Shown in pieces: positions 44,680 through 52,266 of a stretch of DNA of 64,000 bases (the first letter of the stretch is position 1; every line of letters begins with the position of its first letter). Origin of the DNA: Trebonia sp963774945 (lineage in GTDB: Bacteria; Actinomycetota; Actinomycetes; Streptosporangiales; Streptosporangiaceae). The position numbers and the translations under genes are program-made. Below the pieces are notes generated by a model. That model had not been told where the DNA came from, ran no database searches, and saw only the letters and a program-made list of their open reading frames with translations. The stretch is from NCBI GenBank assembly GCA_963774945.1, contig CAVZHA010000027.1, positions 372,001-436,000 of the forward strand, read 5' to 3'.

Positions 44680-45407
44680 TGCTTGAGGTGTGGTCGGGCT
44701 GGAAGGCGGACACCATCTGGTCGACCGTACGCCGCGTCGAGTGCCTGCGCCGGCGACTGCCGCTGCATGTCCTCCCGCGTGGGAAATCTGTGCGTCCGCG
44801 GCCGGTCCTGCCGCTCTTTCATGTACCCGAACCGGGCGTCTCTGGCAGGCTGCTGGCCATCACCTTTGACGACGGCCCCGATCCCCGGTGGACTCCGCAG
44901 GTTCTCGACGTGCTTGCCCGCCACCAAGTCCGGGCGACCTTCTTCCTGATCGGCGAGAGGGCCCAGGCCTACCCGCGAATCGCTGAGCGGATCACGCGAG
45001 CTGGTCATGCGGTGGGGAACCACACCATGCATCACCCGCATCCCTTCGCCACGCTGCCCCCGTCGCGGGTACACCAGGAGATACAACAGGGGCAGGACGC
45101 GATCGCCCAGGCGACGGGGGCCGCACCGCGACTGTTCCGCGCTCCGGCCGGCAACTGGTCGACGAACATACTGCGGCAAGTCGAAGACGCAGGGCTTCGC
45201 GCAGTGGACTGGAGCGTCGATCCGAAGGACTGGCGCTCGCCCCCGCCCAGCCGGATCGTGCGGGCGCTGCTGCGCAGCCGCGGTGGCGACGTGATGCTCT
45301 GCCACGACGGGGGCGGAGACCGGTCTGCGACCGTGCGGGCTGTGGACGTGGCTCTGGGGATCCTGCGCGACCGGGGCGCGGAATTCATTTCACTCGGCGC
45401 CGCCTGA
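44679..45407 (+). CDS. Polysaccharide deacetylase (NodB/CE4)
   Basis: 242 residues. All five NodB motifs are present: LAITFDDGPDPRWTPQVLDV (catalytic Asp and metal Asp), VGNHTMHHPHPFATLPPSRV (HxxxH), LFRAPAGNWSTNILRQVEDA (RxPxG), VDWSVDPKDWRSPPPSRI (DxxDW) and VMLCHDGGGDRSATVRAVDV (LxHDG). No signal peptide is seen; the protein seems cytoplasmic or peripheral. It would remove an N-acetyl group from an amino sugar, matching an aminosugar-containing product of this operon. Start ATG 44679 overlaps the previous stop. Confidence 0.87.
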   Translation: MLEVWSGWKADTIWSTVRRVECLRRRLPLHVLPRGKSVRPRPVLPLFHVPEPGVSGRLLAITFDDGPDPRWTPQVLDVLARHQVRATFFLIGERAQAYPRIAERITRAGHAVGNHTMHHPHPFATLPPSRVHQEIQQGQDAIAQATGAAPRLFRAPAGNWSTNILRQVEDAGLRAVDWSVDPKDWRSPPPSRIVRALLRSRGGDVMLCHDGGGDRSATVRAVDVALGILRDRGAEFISLGAA

Positions 45408-45572
45408 CCGCCGGAGGCGGGGCGTCAACCGGTCGCGCCGTTAATGATCCTTCGGCAGTGGTGCTGCGCGGGCTGCCGCGGGTTGGTCCCTGAGAGCGGC
45501 CGGCCAGGATATCGCCAGTTCACGGCGGCGGGCAGGCGCCCGCCCGCCCGCCCGCCGCCAACCTCTGAGCGA

Positions 45573-46721
45573 CTACCGGTCGACAACGAGCCGCTCGAGC
45601 ACCTGGGCGACCGCGGCAGGCGACGGCTGCGCGGCGTTCTCCCTGGCCAGGGCCTCGGAGCGCTCCTTGTAGCCGGGATCGCCGAGGATCTGCTGGCAGG
45701 CCCGCGCGATGTCCTCGGGCGCGCCCTGGCCGGGCGTCAGCAAAATGCCGGCCCCGAAGTCGGTGATCGGCCGGCACGAGGCGATCTGGTACTCGTCCCA
45801 CGGCATGACCAGCTGCGGCGTCCCGGCGTTCGCGGCCGTCAGGGCGGTGACGCCGCCCCCGTGATGGACGATGACGTCGCATGTGGGCGCCACGATGTCC
45901 ATCGGAAGCCAGCCGACGCGAGCGTCGCCGAGCTCGGCCCTCAGGTCGCCGACCACCTCTTCGAGGCCGCCGATCAGTATCTCGACCTCCAGTGCGGACA
46001 GCGCGCCGTTGAGCATGCGCAGCAGGTTAGCGTTCATGCCGCGCGACGGCCCGCCCCGGGTGCCCGCGGTAATAAGGACCCGCGGCCTGCGCGCGTCGGG
46101 AGCGTACATCCAGGGCTCGAGCGGCCGCTGCTCGTTCGCGGCGATGAAGCGGATCGGCTGCAGCGCCGCGGCGCTCTCCTTGACCCGGAGCGTAGGTGGG
46201 CAGATGTCAATGACCAGTTCCGGCTGCGGGAGTTGGTCGAGTCCCAGTTTCCGCAGCTGCGGCGCGAGAATCTCGGCGGCGCCCTCGTCCGCCTCGGCGA
46301 TTGTGGCGAGATCCAGCAGGCTGCGCGCGTAGGGCACGTCGAGATGAGCGGCGACCAGGGCGGCCGCGTAGGCGTGGTCCGCGCCGATGACCATGTCCGG
46401 ACGCCAGTCCCTGACCAGGTCAAGCAGCGGGTCAAGGCTGGACTCGGCCATGCGCCCGAAGGCCCGGCCCGCGAACAGCATCGTCTCCCGCGGGCCCTGC
46501 GGCATGCTGGCGGGCGCGCCGAAGCTGTCCGTCCACATGAAATGGTGGAGCGGTGTCGGGGTGATGCTGACGGCCGGGATCCCCAGGTGCGAGATCGGCG
46601 TCATCAGGTCCTCGCTACCAGCCATGATGACCTCATGCCCGGCGCTGCGGACGGCAGCCGCAAGTGGGGTACAGGCGAAAACTGTGGCCGGACTGCCGGC
46701 GGTGACAAAGAGAAACTTCAT
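45573..46721 (-). CDS. GT1-family natural-product glycosyltransferase (MGT/EryCIII-like)
   Basis: 382 residues. N-terminal MKFLFVTAGSPATVFACTPL and AAAVRSAGHEVIMAGSE are typical of macrolide/aromatic glycosyltransferases. The C-terminal donor-binding region has RPRVLITAGTRGGPS, VGWLPMDIVAPTCDVIVHHG (the HHGG motif continues GGGVTALTAANAGTPQLVMP). It would transfer a TDP-deoxysugar to an aglycone, probably the aromatic polyketide made by the genes to the right. No NDP-deoxyhexose biosynthesis gene is in this window. It is convergent with the deacetylase gene. The ATG at 46721 is preceded by AGGGAG. Confidence 0.87.
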   Translation of the reverse strand: MKFLFVTAGSPATVFACTPLAAAVRSAGHEVIMAGSEDLMTPISHLGIPAVSITPTPLHHFMWTDSFGAPASMPQGPRETMLFAGRAFGRMAESSLDPLLDLVRDWRPDMVIGADHAYAAALVAAHLDVPYARSLLDLATIAEADEGAAEILAPQLRKLGLDQLPQPELVIDICPPTLRVKESAAALQPIRFIAANEQRPLEPWMYAPDARRPRVLITAGTRGGPSRGMNANLLRMLNGALSALEVEILIGGLEEVVGDLRAELGDARVGWLPMDIVAPTCDVIVHHGGGVTALTAANAGTPQLVMPWDEYQIASCRPITDFGAGILLTPGQGAPEDIARACQQILGDPGYKERSEALARENAAQPSPAAVAQVLERLVVDR

Positions 46722-46889
46722 GGCGTTATTGACTCCCTCTCATACTATTGACGGTTGCAAAGCATTTTCCTGCTGTCGCAATAGGAGCGCAAGAACCGTC
46801 CAAACAGGTTTCCGTAAAACTGCGTCAGGGGAACGTCAAATGGACAGGCGGAAGGAGTTAGATAAGCAAATCAGTAAGATCCTCTGCGG

Positions 46890-47264
46890 TCACCTGAATA
46901 ACTGGTCAAGCCGTCGGCCGCGAGCGGCCGGCGACGATCGGGCGGACCTGCGCGTCTTCCGCGTGGTTTGGTCGAGCGCGTCCGCCCACAGCTCCAGCTC
47001 CTCGCGGGTGGCCGGTCGGCCGGGCGGCACGATCTCCGGGTGCCCGGGGGGCGGGCCGTCGCAGGATCTCGGCGAAGACGGAAATCCAGCTGCGCCTGGC
47101 GGCTCTCCCCGCTTACGGAGAAGGTCCGCTAGTGCCCGGGCAACGTCGTAGTTGAACGTGGGGGACGCATAATACATGCCGACGGGCAGATAACGCAGCG
47201 TCCTTTTCAGGTCGGAAAGCAGGCCATCCAGCCAGAGCGGTCGAGAGCGCCGCCGCCCGTTCAC
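46890..47264 (-). CDS. Hypothetical protein
   Basis: 124 codons from GTG 47264, with a good GGAGGG eight bases upstream. Residues 10-50 (WLDGLLSDLKRTLRYLPVGM then YYASPTFNYDVARALADLLR) look like a genuine helical domain. The remainder is Pro/Arg-rich (HPEIVPPGRPATREELELWA) and may be partly disordered. I recognise no family. It is on the same strand as, and 168 bases upstream (5') of, the glycosyltransferase, so it may belong to that unit. Confidence 0.5.
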   Translation of the reverse strand: MNGRRRSRPLWLDGLLSDLKRTLRYLPVGMYYASPTFNYDVARALADLLRKRGEPPGAAGFPSSPRSCDGPPPGHPEIVPPGRPATREELELWADALDQTTRKTRRSARSSPAARGRRLDQLFR

Positions 47265-47425
47265 GGTGTCCCTCCGCTAGCAATGAGAACTAACATGGCG
47301 CCAGCATCGCAGGCGGGGAGCCGCGCGCAAACACCGTTGCACGCAGGAAGCACATCTTCACACAAAAATGACATAGAGAGGGCGGTTCAGGAGGACGGTA
47401 GCCACTCCCGCGAAACGCGCCCATC

Positions 47426-48430
47426 TCACTCGCTGTCGAATTCCGACCCGAGGAGGCGGCTCTGGGCCGCGTATATTCCTGCCTGAAAACGGCTGCGCGC
47501 GCCAAGTAGCGTCATCAGCTCGGCAGTGATTCGACGGACGGTGCGGATCGACACACCGAGCCTGCGCGCGGTCGCCTCGTCTGTATATCCGTCGGCGAGC
47601 AACCTCAGTACCGTTCGTTGCTGCTCCGTCAGTCCGCTGACCGGACGGCGCGGTCGGGTAGCGCTCAACGGCGTCGCGCTCCGCCACACCTGTTCGAAAT
47701 TCTCACACAACGCTTTCACCACACCGGTACCAGTGAAGAGCATGGCGCCGAGAGACTCATCGTCGGGGTCGACCGGGACCAGAGCCCGCCGCTGATCGTA
47801 GATGATCATTCTGAACGACAGAGCCGCCGCGACGCGTATGGACGCTCCCATCTCCGACAGCCATTGTGCGTAGGACAGCGATCCCGGATCGTTGTAAATC
47901 CCCTGCACATAAATTGTGCGCATGCGGACACCGCGCTGAAGAACCACCAGGTCCGGCTGTCGGCTCGCGGCCATGACCTCCGGCTTCTGGGCCCCGCCGG
48001 GCGCGAAGGCCATCATCTCGGTCTTGCAGTCCGAGGCGAGTTCTTCGATTCGCGACCGGGTACTGTCCAGGCCCACGAGCTGCTCAATAGTAGGCTTTTG
48101 CAATCTGTAGTTTTGACTATATTGCTTAACCAGCAGCATGACCTCTGATCGTGTGCTGGCGATAACTTCCTGGCGTCTTAGCAAGTCGCTCTCTTCCCTT
48201 GCCAGCAAGGATGCGAAGCCGACCGCCGGGCTCACCGCAAGAAGCGTTTCTGGATGTTCCCACGACGGCCGAACCAGCGCCAGATCGGCCAGCTCGTCCA
48301 GTGCAATATGCAGCTCTTCAATCGGCCAATCGAGAAGTTCAGCCAACTCAGCCGCGCTGAGCCGAGGATTGGCAACGATCGCCTGGTAGGTTTGCGAAGC
48401 TTTGGAACTCAGGCCCAGCGCTTCAAGCAT
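47426..48430 (-). CDS. LuxR-type transcriptional regulator with TrmB-like N-terminus
   Basis: 334 residues from ATG 48430, preceded by GGAGGG five bases away. The N-terminal winged helix is MLEALGLSSKASQTYQAIVA with PRLSAAELAELLDWPIEELH. The middle sensor region follows (DLVVLQRGVRMRTIYVQGIY, VAAALSFRMIIYDQRRALVP). The C-terminal LuxR helix-turn-helix is LTEQQRTVLRLLADGYTDEA then TARRLGVSIRTVRRITAELM. This double-HTH plan is common next to actinomycete biosynthetic clusters. An upstream GTG at 48448 lies inside a palindrome and is an unlikely start. Confidence 0.83.
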   Translation of the reverse strand: MLEALGLSSKASQTYQAIVANPRLSAAELAELLDWPIEELHIALDELADLALVRPSWEHPETLLAVSPAVGFASLLAREESDLLRRQEVIASTRSEVMLLVKQYSQNYRLQKPTIEQLVGLDSTRSRIEELASDCKTEMMAFAPGGAQKPEVMAASRQPDLVVLQRGVRMRTIYVQGIYNDPGSLSYAQWLSEMGASIRVAAALSFRMIIYDQRRALVPVDPDDESLGAMLFTGTGVVKALCENFEQVWRSATPLSATRPRRPVSGLTEQQRTVLRLLADGYTDEATARRLGVSIRTVRRITAELMTLLGARSRFQAGIYAAQSRLLGSEFDSE

Positions 48431-48445
48431 GGTCCCTCCATAGTG

Positions 48446-48461
48446 CACACCCGTAGGTGTG
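48446..48461. promoter_or_regulatory. Palindrome CACACC-CGTA-GGTGTG upstream of LuxR gene
   Basis: Perfect 6-bp arms, 16 bases before the ATG at 48430. It is probably an operator for this regulator, perhaps for autoregulation. Confidence 0.4.
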
Positions 48462-48900
48462 AGATTTTATACCCGGGGCCCGACGAGTCGTCAAGAAGCA
48501 CCAAATTCTCGCGGAAAATCGCATAACCCATGTCGATGCCGCCGGCCAGGTCGCCGTCGGGTTGTCGAGGCCCATCGGCCTCGCGGCGGGGAGGCGACGC
48601 CGAGCGCGGCGTTCATCTTCCCGAGCCGGCCCCCGGTTCGGGAAGGTGTCGGGAGCCCTGACCGACGTGCGGCGTCGAAGCGCACCGTCCGGTCCCGGCC
48701 GACCATGATCCCGGGAGTCCGGGGCTGGCCGTCAGCGAGCTCGAACGCCGCCGTCCGCCATCGACCGGCAGCAGGTCCGGCCAACGATCCTGCAACAGAC
48801 GGCACATCCGCACCGTTACCATCACGAGATATGCGGCAGAACTTGATGATTGGTCCTCTTATAATTCGCCGATTGGTTTTTACATAAGTCTCGTCACTGA
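48462..48900. other. Stretch without a convincing gene
   Basis: About 440 bases between the LuxR gene and the peptide gene. Several frames are open but all are Arg/Pro-rich, and no start has a good ribosome binding site. One minus-strand piece (FELADGQPRTPGIMVGRDRT) looks protein-like and may be a remnant. I see no RNA gene or repeat here. Confidence 0.3.
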
Positions 48901-48940
48901 CGCATGTCAGGTTCCTGCACATGCAGCAGCTTGACATGCG
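48901..48940. promoter_or_regulatory. 40-bp nested dyad upstream of secreted peptide gene
   Basis: Outer arms CGCATGTCA (48901-48909) and TGACATGCG (48932-48940) are perfect inverses. A second perfect palindrome, CTGCA-CA-TGCAG (48915-48926), sits exactly at their centre with 5-base spacers on each side. The whole element has one centre of symmetry, typical of a site bound by a multimeric regulator. It lies 128 bases before the peptide start and about 490 before the XRE-NB-ARC regulator. Confidence 0.55.
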
Positions 48941-49068
48941 CTGGGCCTATTTAAGCGCGGCCGTCATCGATAAGACTCTGAACAAGAAAGAGTCCAGTCG
49001 CGACATAGGACGATTCGGCAATGGGCAGCCGGCGCTGCTCAGTACAGTGAACGAGGGAGCTCGAAGCA

Positions 49069-49236
49069 ATGAAGGCAAAGACGGTTATGCGCATCGGTGA
49101 ATTCATCACTGCTACGTCGCTCGCGATTTTCCTGGCCTCGGTGTCCTTCTTGAGCGTTGGCCTGCTCTCGCCGGCCGGGGCGCATCCGGTTGCCGCGGTG
49201 AGCAACGGTAGCCCCGACACGAACGGCTGGGGATAG
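49069..49236 (+). CDS. Small secreted peptide, 55 aa (candidate signalling peptide)
   Basis: Start ATG 49069 with GGGAGC upstream. The sequence begins MKAKTVMRIGEFITATSLA, then a hydrophobic core (IFLASVSFLSVGLLSPAGA) ending in a signal-peptidase-like AGA site, then HPVAAVSNGSPDTNGWG to the stop. After cleavage the product would be only about 17 residues, ending in DTNGWG. No cysteines, lipobox or membrane-retention signal is seen. It is followed by a hairpin terminator and then by an XRE-NB-ARC-TPR regulator, an arrangement like peptide-pheromone systems with TPR receptors. Function is inferred from size, export signal and neighbour only. Confidence 0.6.
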   Translation: MKAKTVMRIGEFITATSLAIFLASVSFLSVGLLSPAGAHPVAAVSNGSPDTNGWG

Positions 49237-49261
49237 CCGCACTGCGGGGAACGTTCGGCGT

Positions 49262-49294
49262 CCGGGCGACGAGGTACTCCTTATCGTCGCCCGG
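49262..49294 (+). terminator. Terminator hairpin after the secreted peptide gene
   Basis: Perfect 11-bp stem CCGGGCGACGA/TCGTCGCCCGG with an 11-base loop, 25 bases after the peptide stop. There is no U-tract, as is usual in high-GC actinomycetes. It implies that the peptide gene and the regulator have separate transcripts. Confidence 0.6.
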
Positions 49295-49427
49295 GCGCGC
49301 TGGGAGGGCGGGCCCCGCGCCGCCGCCCAGGCTTGGGAACTGGCTTGAACGAACAATCCCGGAGGCGGTCATAACCAGTCAACTTGATGGCCTGCACGAT
49401 GGTATCTCCAGGAGCAGCGCCGACGGT

Positions 49428-51734
49428 ATGGACACGCTCGGCGCCATACTGCGTAAGCTGCGTCAGCAGGAAGGCCTTTCGCAGCGCAGAATGGTCCGCC
49501 GCCTGCATCTGTCTTCTCATAGCTCGATAGCCGATTTCGAATCGGGACGCCGTATACCGCATGCTGACATCGTGGCCGAGTACGAGCGCACCTTCGGAAT
49601 CCGGGACGGCGCGCTGCAGCGCCTTCGGCTGAAGGAACTTGCCAGCCGTACCTTTGACCATGCTCTGCTTGGGAGCAATGGCAGTCCGCCCGAGGACTCC
49701 TTCGGCACGAAGGCAGCCCAGCCGGTGCACAGCCAGCTCCCGCCTGACGTGCCACAGTTCGTGGCCCGACGGGAGGAAATCCTGCAGGTTCTCGGCACAC
49801 TGACCAGCCTGCCGAAGTTCGTGGGGATTTTCGGCGCGCCGGGGATAGGCAAGACCGCCCTGGCTGTGCATCTGGCGAGCCTGACGCAGATCCGGTTCCC
49901 TGACGGCAGGCTCTGCGTCGACCTTCGCGGGGACACGAGCCGACCGGTGCCAACCTCCGCGGTGCTAGCTCGTCTGCTGCGCTGGCTACGGGTCTCACCG
50001 TCGGAAATGCCCACCACGTTCGAGGAGAAGCTCTCGCTCTACCGGACGCTGACGGCGAGCCGCAGCCTGACCGTGGTGCTCGACAACGCGTATGACGAGG
50101 CGCAGGTACGTGACCTGCTGCCGCTCGCGGGCGACTGCCTGGTCATCGTTACCGGGCGCCGCACGCTTTACGGGCTGAGCTTCGCGCTAACGCTGGTGCT
50201 GGCCAATCTCAGCCGGGATCATGCGCTGGAATTGCTCGTCGCCGTGGCCAAGCGGCCCGATCTGCAGGACGGACCGGGCGCCAAGCTGATCCTGGAGAAA
50301 TGCGATGGGCTTCCGCTCGCGCTAGTCATCGTCGCCGAGCGGCTCGCCGTCCGGCCCGGGTGGTCGGCCGGGAGCCTAGCCCGGCTGCTGTGCGGCGACG
50401 ACGAGGGTCTGGATTACCTGGTGTCCGGTGATCTGAGCGTCAAGGCGGCGTTCAATCGCTCGTACGTCCGCCTGGAGAAGCTGGACAAAAGACTCTTTCG
50501 CCGAGCCGCACTGCTCGGCCGCGGGCCGTTCGACCCGGATCTCGCTGATCTTCTGGTGGATGCCCCCGCCGCGGCCGCACTCGAACGCCTCGTGGACGAG
50601 AACCTGGTCCGGCACCAGGGCGATTCGCACTATCAGCTGGATGGGCTCATTTACAGCTTCGCGCTGGAACGAGTCCTGGCGGAAGACGACGCCAGCGAGC
50701 GGGAACAAATCCTGGAGCGGGTTCTCGGATGGCTGAGCACTGTCTGCGGGCAAGCACGCCGGGCCATGCAAGGCGGCCAGCTCGCCACCGCCTGCGAGGG
50801 AGCCGAGACCCGGACGCCGGCCATTACCGATCACGATACCGCGCTTGAATGGTACGAATCTCAGCGCTCTCACCTGGTAGCCGCCGTATCGCGGGCGGCG
50901 CGGTGCGGCCAGAGCCTGCTCGCCGCGCGGCTGTGCCGCGACCTTGGCCCGTTCTTCCAGGCGCGCAAGTACTGGGCCGACTGGATATCGACGCACCGGA
51001 TAGGGATCCGCTGCGCTCAACTGGCCTGCGACCTGGGGCTCGAAGCCAAGCTGCTGCACATGCTCGGTGAGGCTTACCTGGAAGTCGGCCTCAACGATTT
51101 CGCCCTGCAGTGCCTCCAGGCGGCGTTGCGGCTCCAAGCCGACGACGCCGGCCCCGTCCTGGCCAGTCTCGGGAAGCTGTACCTGGCGCAGGGGAAAATG
51201 TCGGATGCGTCGGCCGCCCTCCAACTGGCGGCGCAGGAATGCTCCGTCGCTGGCCGTCAGCGAGCGCTTGTTCGCGCCTCGGTCACGCTGGGAGCCATGC
51301 GACTGCAGCAAGGGGACGCTGCGGGGGCCCTCGGAATCCTCGACGAGGCCGACCGGATTGCCGACGCGATCGGCGATGGCTACGGTCGCGCGGACGCGCT
51401 GCTTCAGGTTGCCCGCGCCCGTGTCGCGCTGAATGAGACCGAACACGCGGCGGAGATCCTGGCCGAGGCGCTCGCACTGCGCAGGCAGATCGGGGACCGA
51501 TTCGGCGAGGCTTCCGTGCTGCGATTGCTCGGCGACTGTTGTCGCCGTGGCCTGCGGTGGGCGGACGCGTACGAGGCGCTGGACCAGGCCCGGCGTCTGC
51601 AGCTGGAGTTCGACCGCCGCTACGTCGAGGGAAACAGGTGGCTGGGAGAGCCGCCGGTCGAACATCCCGAGCCGCATACCGGGGAAACGGATACGCTAGC
51701 CGACATGTCGACATTGTTAGCCGGGCGTCCCTGA
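49428..51734 (+). CDS. XRE-HTH, NB-ARC ATPase and TPR regulator
   Basis: 768 residues from ATG 49428. Residues 1-65 are an XRE helix-turn-helix (LGAILRKLRQQEGLSQRRMV, SSHSSIADFESGRRIPHADI). The NB-ARC ATPase has Walker A FGAPGIGKTALAVHLA and Walker B SRSLTVVLDNAYDEAQV. After a winged-helix-like part (LFRRAALLGRGPFDPDLADL) the last 250 residues are TPR-like helical repeats (KLLHMLGEAYLEVGLNDFAL, ASLGKLYLAQGKMSDASAAL). Such proteins sense a ligand through the repeats and act as ATP-dependent switches. A rare TTA leucine codon lies at 51717-51719, near the C-terminus, 60 bases before a tRNA gene with anticodon UAA. No better upstream start exists in frame. Confidence 0.88.
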   Translation: MDTLGAILRKLRQQEGLSQRRMVRRLHLSSHSSIADFESGRRIPHADIVAEYERTFGIRDGALQRLRLKELASRTFDHALLGSNGSPPEDSFGTKAAQPVHSQLPPDVPQFVARREEILQVLGTLTSLPKFVGIFGAPGIGKTALAVHLASLTQIRFPDGRLCVDLRGDTSRPVPTSAVLARLLRWLRVSPSEMPTTFEEKLSLYRTLTASRSLTVVLDNAYDEAQVRDLLPLAGDCLVIVTGRRTLYGLSFALTLVLANLSRDHALELLVAVAKRPDLQDGPGAKLILEKCDGLPLALVIVAERLAVRPGWSAGSLARLLCGDDEGLDYLVSGDLSVKAAFNRSYVRLEKLDKRLFRRAALLGRGPFDPDLADLLVDAPAAAALERLVDENLVRHQGDSHYQLDGLIYSFALERVLAEDDASEREQILERVLGWLSTVCGQARRAMQGGQLATACEGAETRTPAITDHDTALEWYESQRSHLVAAVSRAARCGQSLLAARLCRDLGPFFQARKYWADWISTHRIGIRCAQLACDLGLEAKLLHMLGEAYLEVGLNDFALQCLQAALRLQADDAGPVLASLGKLYLAQGKMSDASAALQLAAQECSVAGRQRALVRASVTLGAMRLQQGDAAGALGILDEADRIADAIGDGYGRADALLQVARARVALNETEHAAEILAEALALRRQIGDRFGEASVLRLLGDCCRRGLRWADAYEALDQARRLQLEFDRRYVEGNRWLGEPPVEHPEPHTGETDTLADMSTLLAGRP

Positions 51735-51778
51735 GTACGGTTCGGCAGAAGATCTGTAAATGCAATGTAAATACTCAA

Positions 51779-51852
51779 GCCCCGGTACCCCAGTCGGCAG
51801 AGGGATCGGCCCTAAAAGCTGAACAGCGTGGGTTCAATTCCCACCCGGGGCA
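51779..51852 (+). tRNA. tRNA-like gene, anticodon UAA, class I (short variable loop)
   Basis: Folds as a complete cloverleaf. The acceptor stem GCCCCGG/CCGGGGC has seven perfect pairs and discriminator A (51852). T8 A9 follow, then D-stem CCC/GGG with loop CAGTCGGCAGA. The anticodon stem is TCGGC/GCTGA (one G-U) with loop CCTAAAA, so positions 34-36 read TAA (51813-51815). The variable loop is ACAGC, and the T-arm is GTGGG-TTCAATT-CCCAC. The 3' end reads ACC then T, so CCA is not fully encoded. The universal T33 is C. UAA decodes the leucine codon UUA, but leucine tRNAs have a long variable arm and this one does not. The acceptor and T-arm resemble lysine-type tRNAs. It may be a functional odd tRNA or a degenerate copy. 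Confidence 0.65.
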
Positions 51853-52136
51853 CCTATCACCACAGACTTAAGTAATGTACGGCACGGCCAGAAGCCGATA
51901 CGGCTGGCGTGCCCATGTCTATGACGTCAGCGGTCCCGCCATCGATGTACACGCAGGCCAACGCGTCGGACGACGAGCTGGCGCCTGGGTTTTACGTGCA
52001 CATCCTCCGCAGCGGAAAAGTGTGCATAAAACTGCGGTTAATTCATCGCGCAAATATGTACCGCACTAGCGGAATGTATTAGTGTGGGTTATGCCGGGTT
52101 TGACGAATTGGGCAACCTGGAGGTGATCCAATCAGC

Positions 52137-52241
52137 ATGGCGCAGCCGCTCTCACAAGGCGCGTTCCCCTGGGGGACAACGGCGATGGAAGCGGCTGCGC
52201 CCACACAATTGGCGGAAAACTCAGGTTCGTCCGGATTTTGA
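52137..52241 (+). CDS. 34-aa small ORF with strong ribosome binding site (candidate precursor peptide)
   Basis: MAQPLSQGAFPWGTTAMEA, then AAPTQLAENSGSSGF to a TGA. The Shine-Dalgarno GGAGGTGATCC (52119-52129) is fully complementary to the 16S rRNA end, a strong sign of real translation. No signal peptide, cysteine or known RiPP leader motif is present, and no radical-SAM, lanthipeptide or YcaO enzyme is nearby in the window. It lies alone between the tRNA and an SDR gene on the opposite strand. An 11-codon frame (MPGLTNWATWR, 52091-52126) ends inside the Shine-Dalgarno, where TGGAGGTGA itself reads Trp-Arg-stop. Confidence 0.45.
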   Translation: MAQPLSQGAFPWGTTAMEAAAPTQLAENSGSSGF

Positions 52242-52266
52242 ATGACTAATTACCGGAATGTTTAAA

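Noticed and set aside
46839..47151. Plus-strand frame starting MDRRKELDKQISKILCGHL
   Set aside because: Opposes the 124-aa minus-strand gene, which has a far better ribosome binding site; after 22 residues it turns Arg/Ser/Gly-rich.
48491..48937. Open frames on both strands between the LuxR gene and the peptide gene
   Set aside because: Arg/Pro-rich and without start signals; at most a remnant.
51779..51852. tRNA as an attachment site of an integrated element
   Set aside because: No integrase gene and no repeated copy of the tRNA 3' end elsewhere in the window.
51875..52069. 64-codon frame after the tRNA (MYGTARSRYGWRAHVYDV)
   Set aside because: No Shine-Dalgarno and no family resemblance; it probably reads intergenic DNA.
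52091..52126. 11-codon leader MPGLTNWATWR as a tryptophan attenuator
   Set aside because: The Trp-Arg-stop end is simply the downstream Shine-Dalgarno read in frame, and no attenuator hairpins or trp genes follow.
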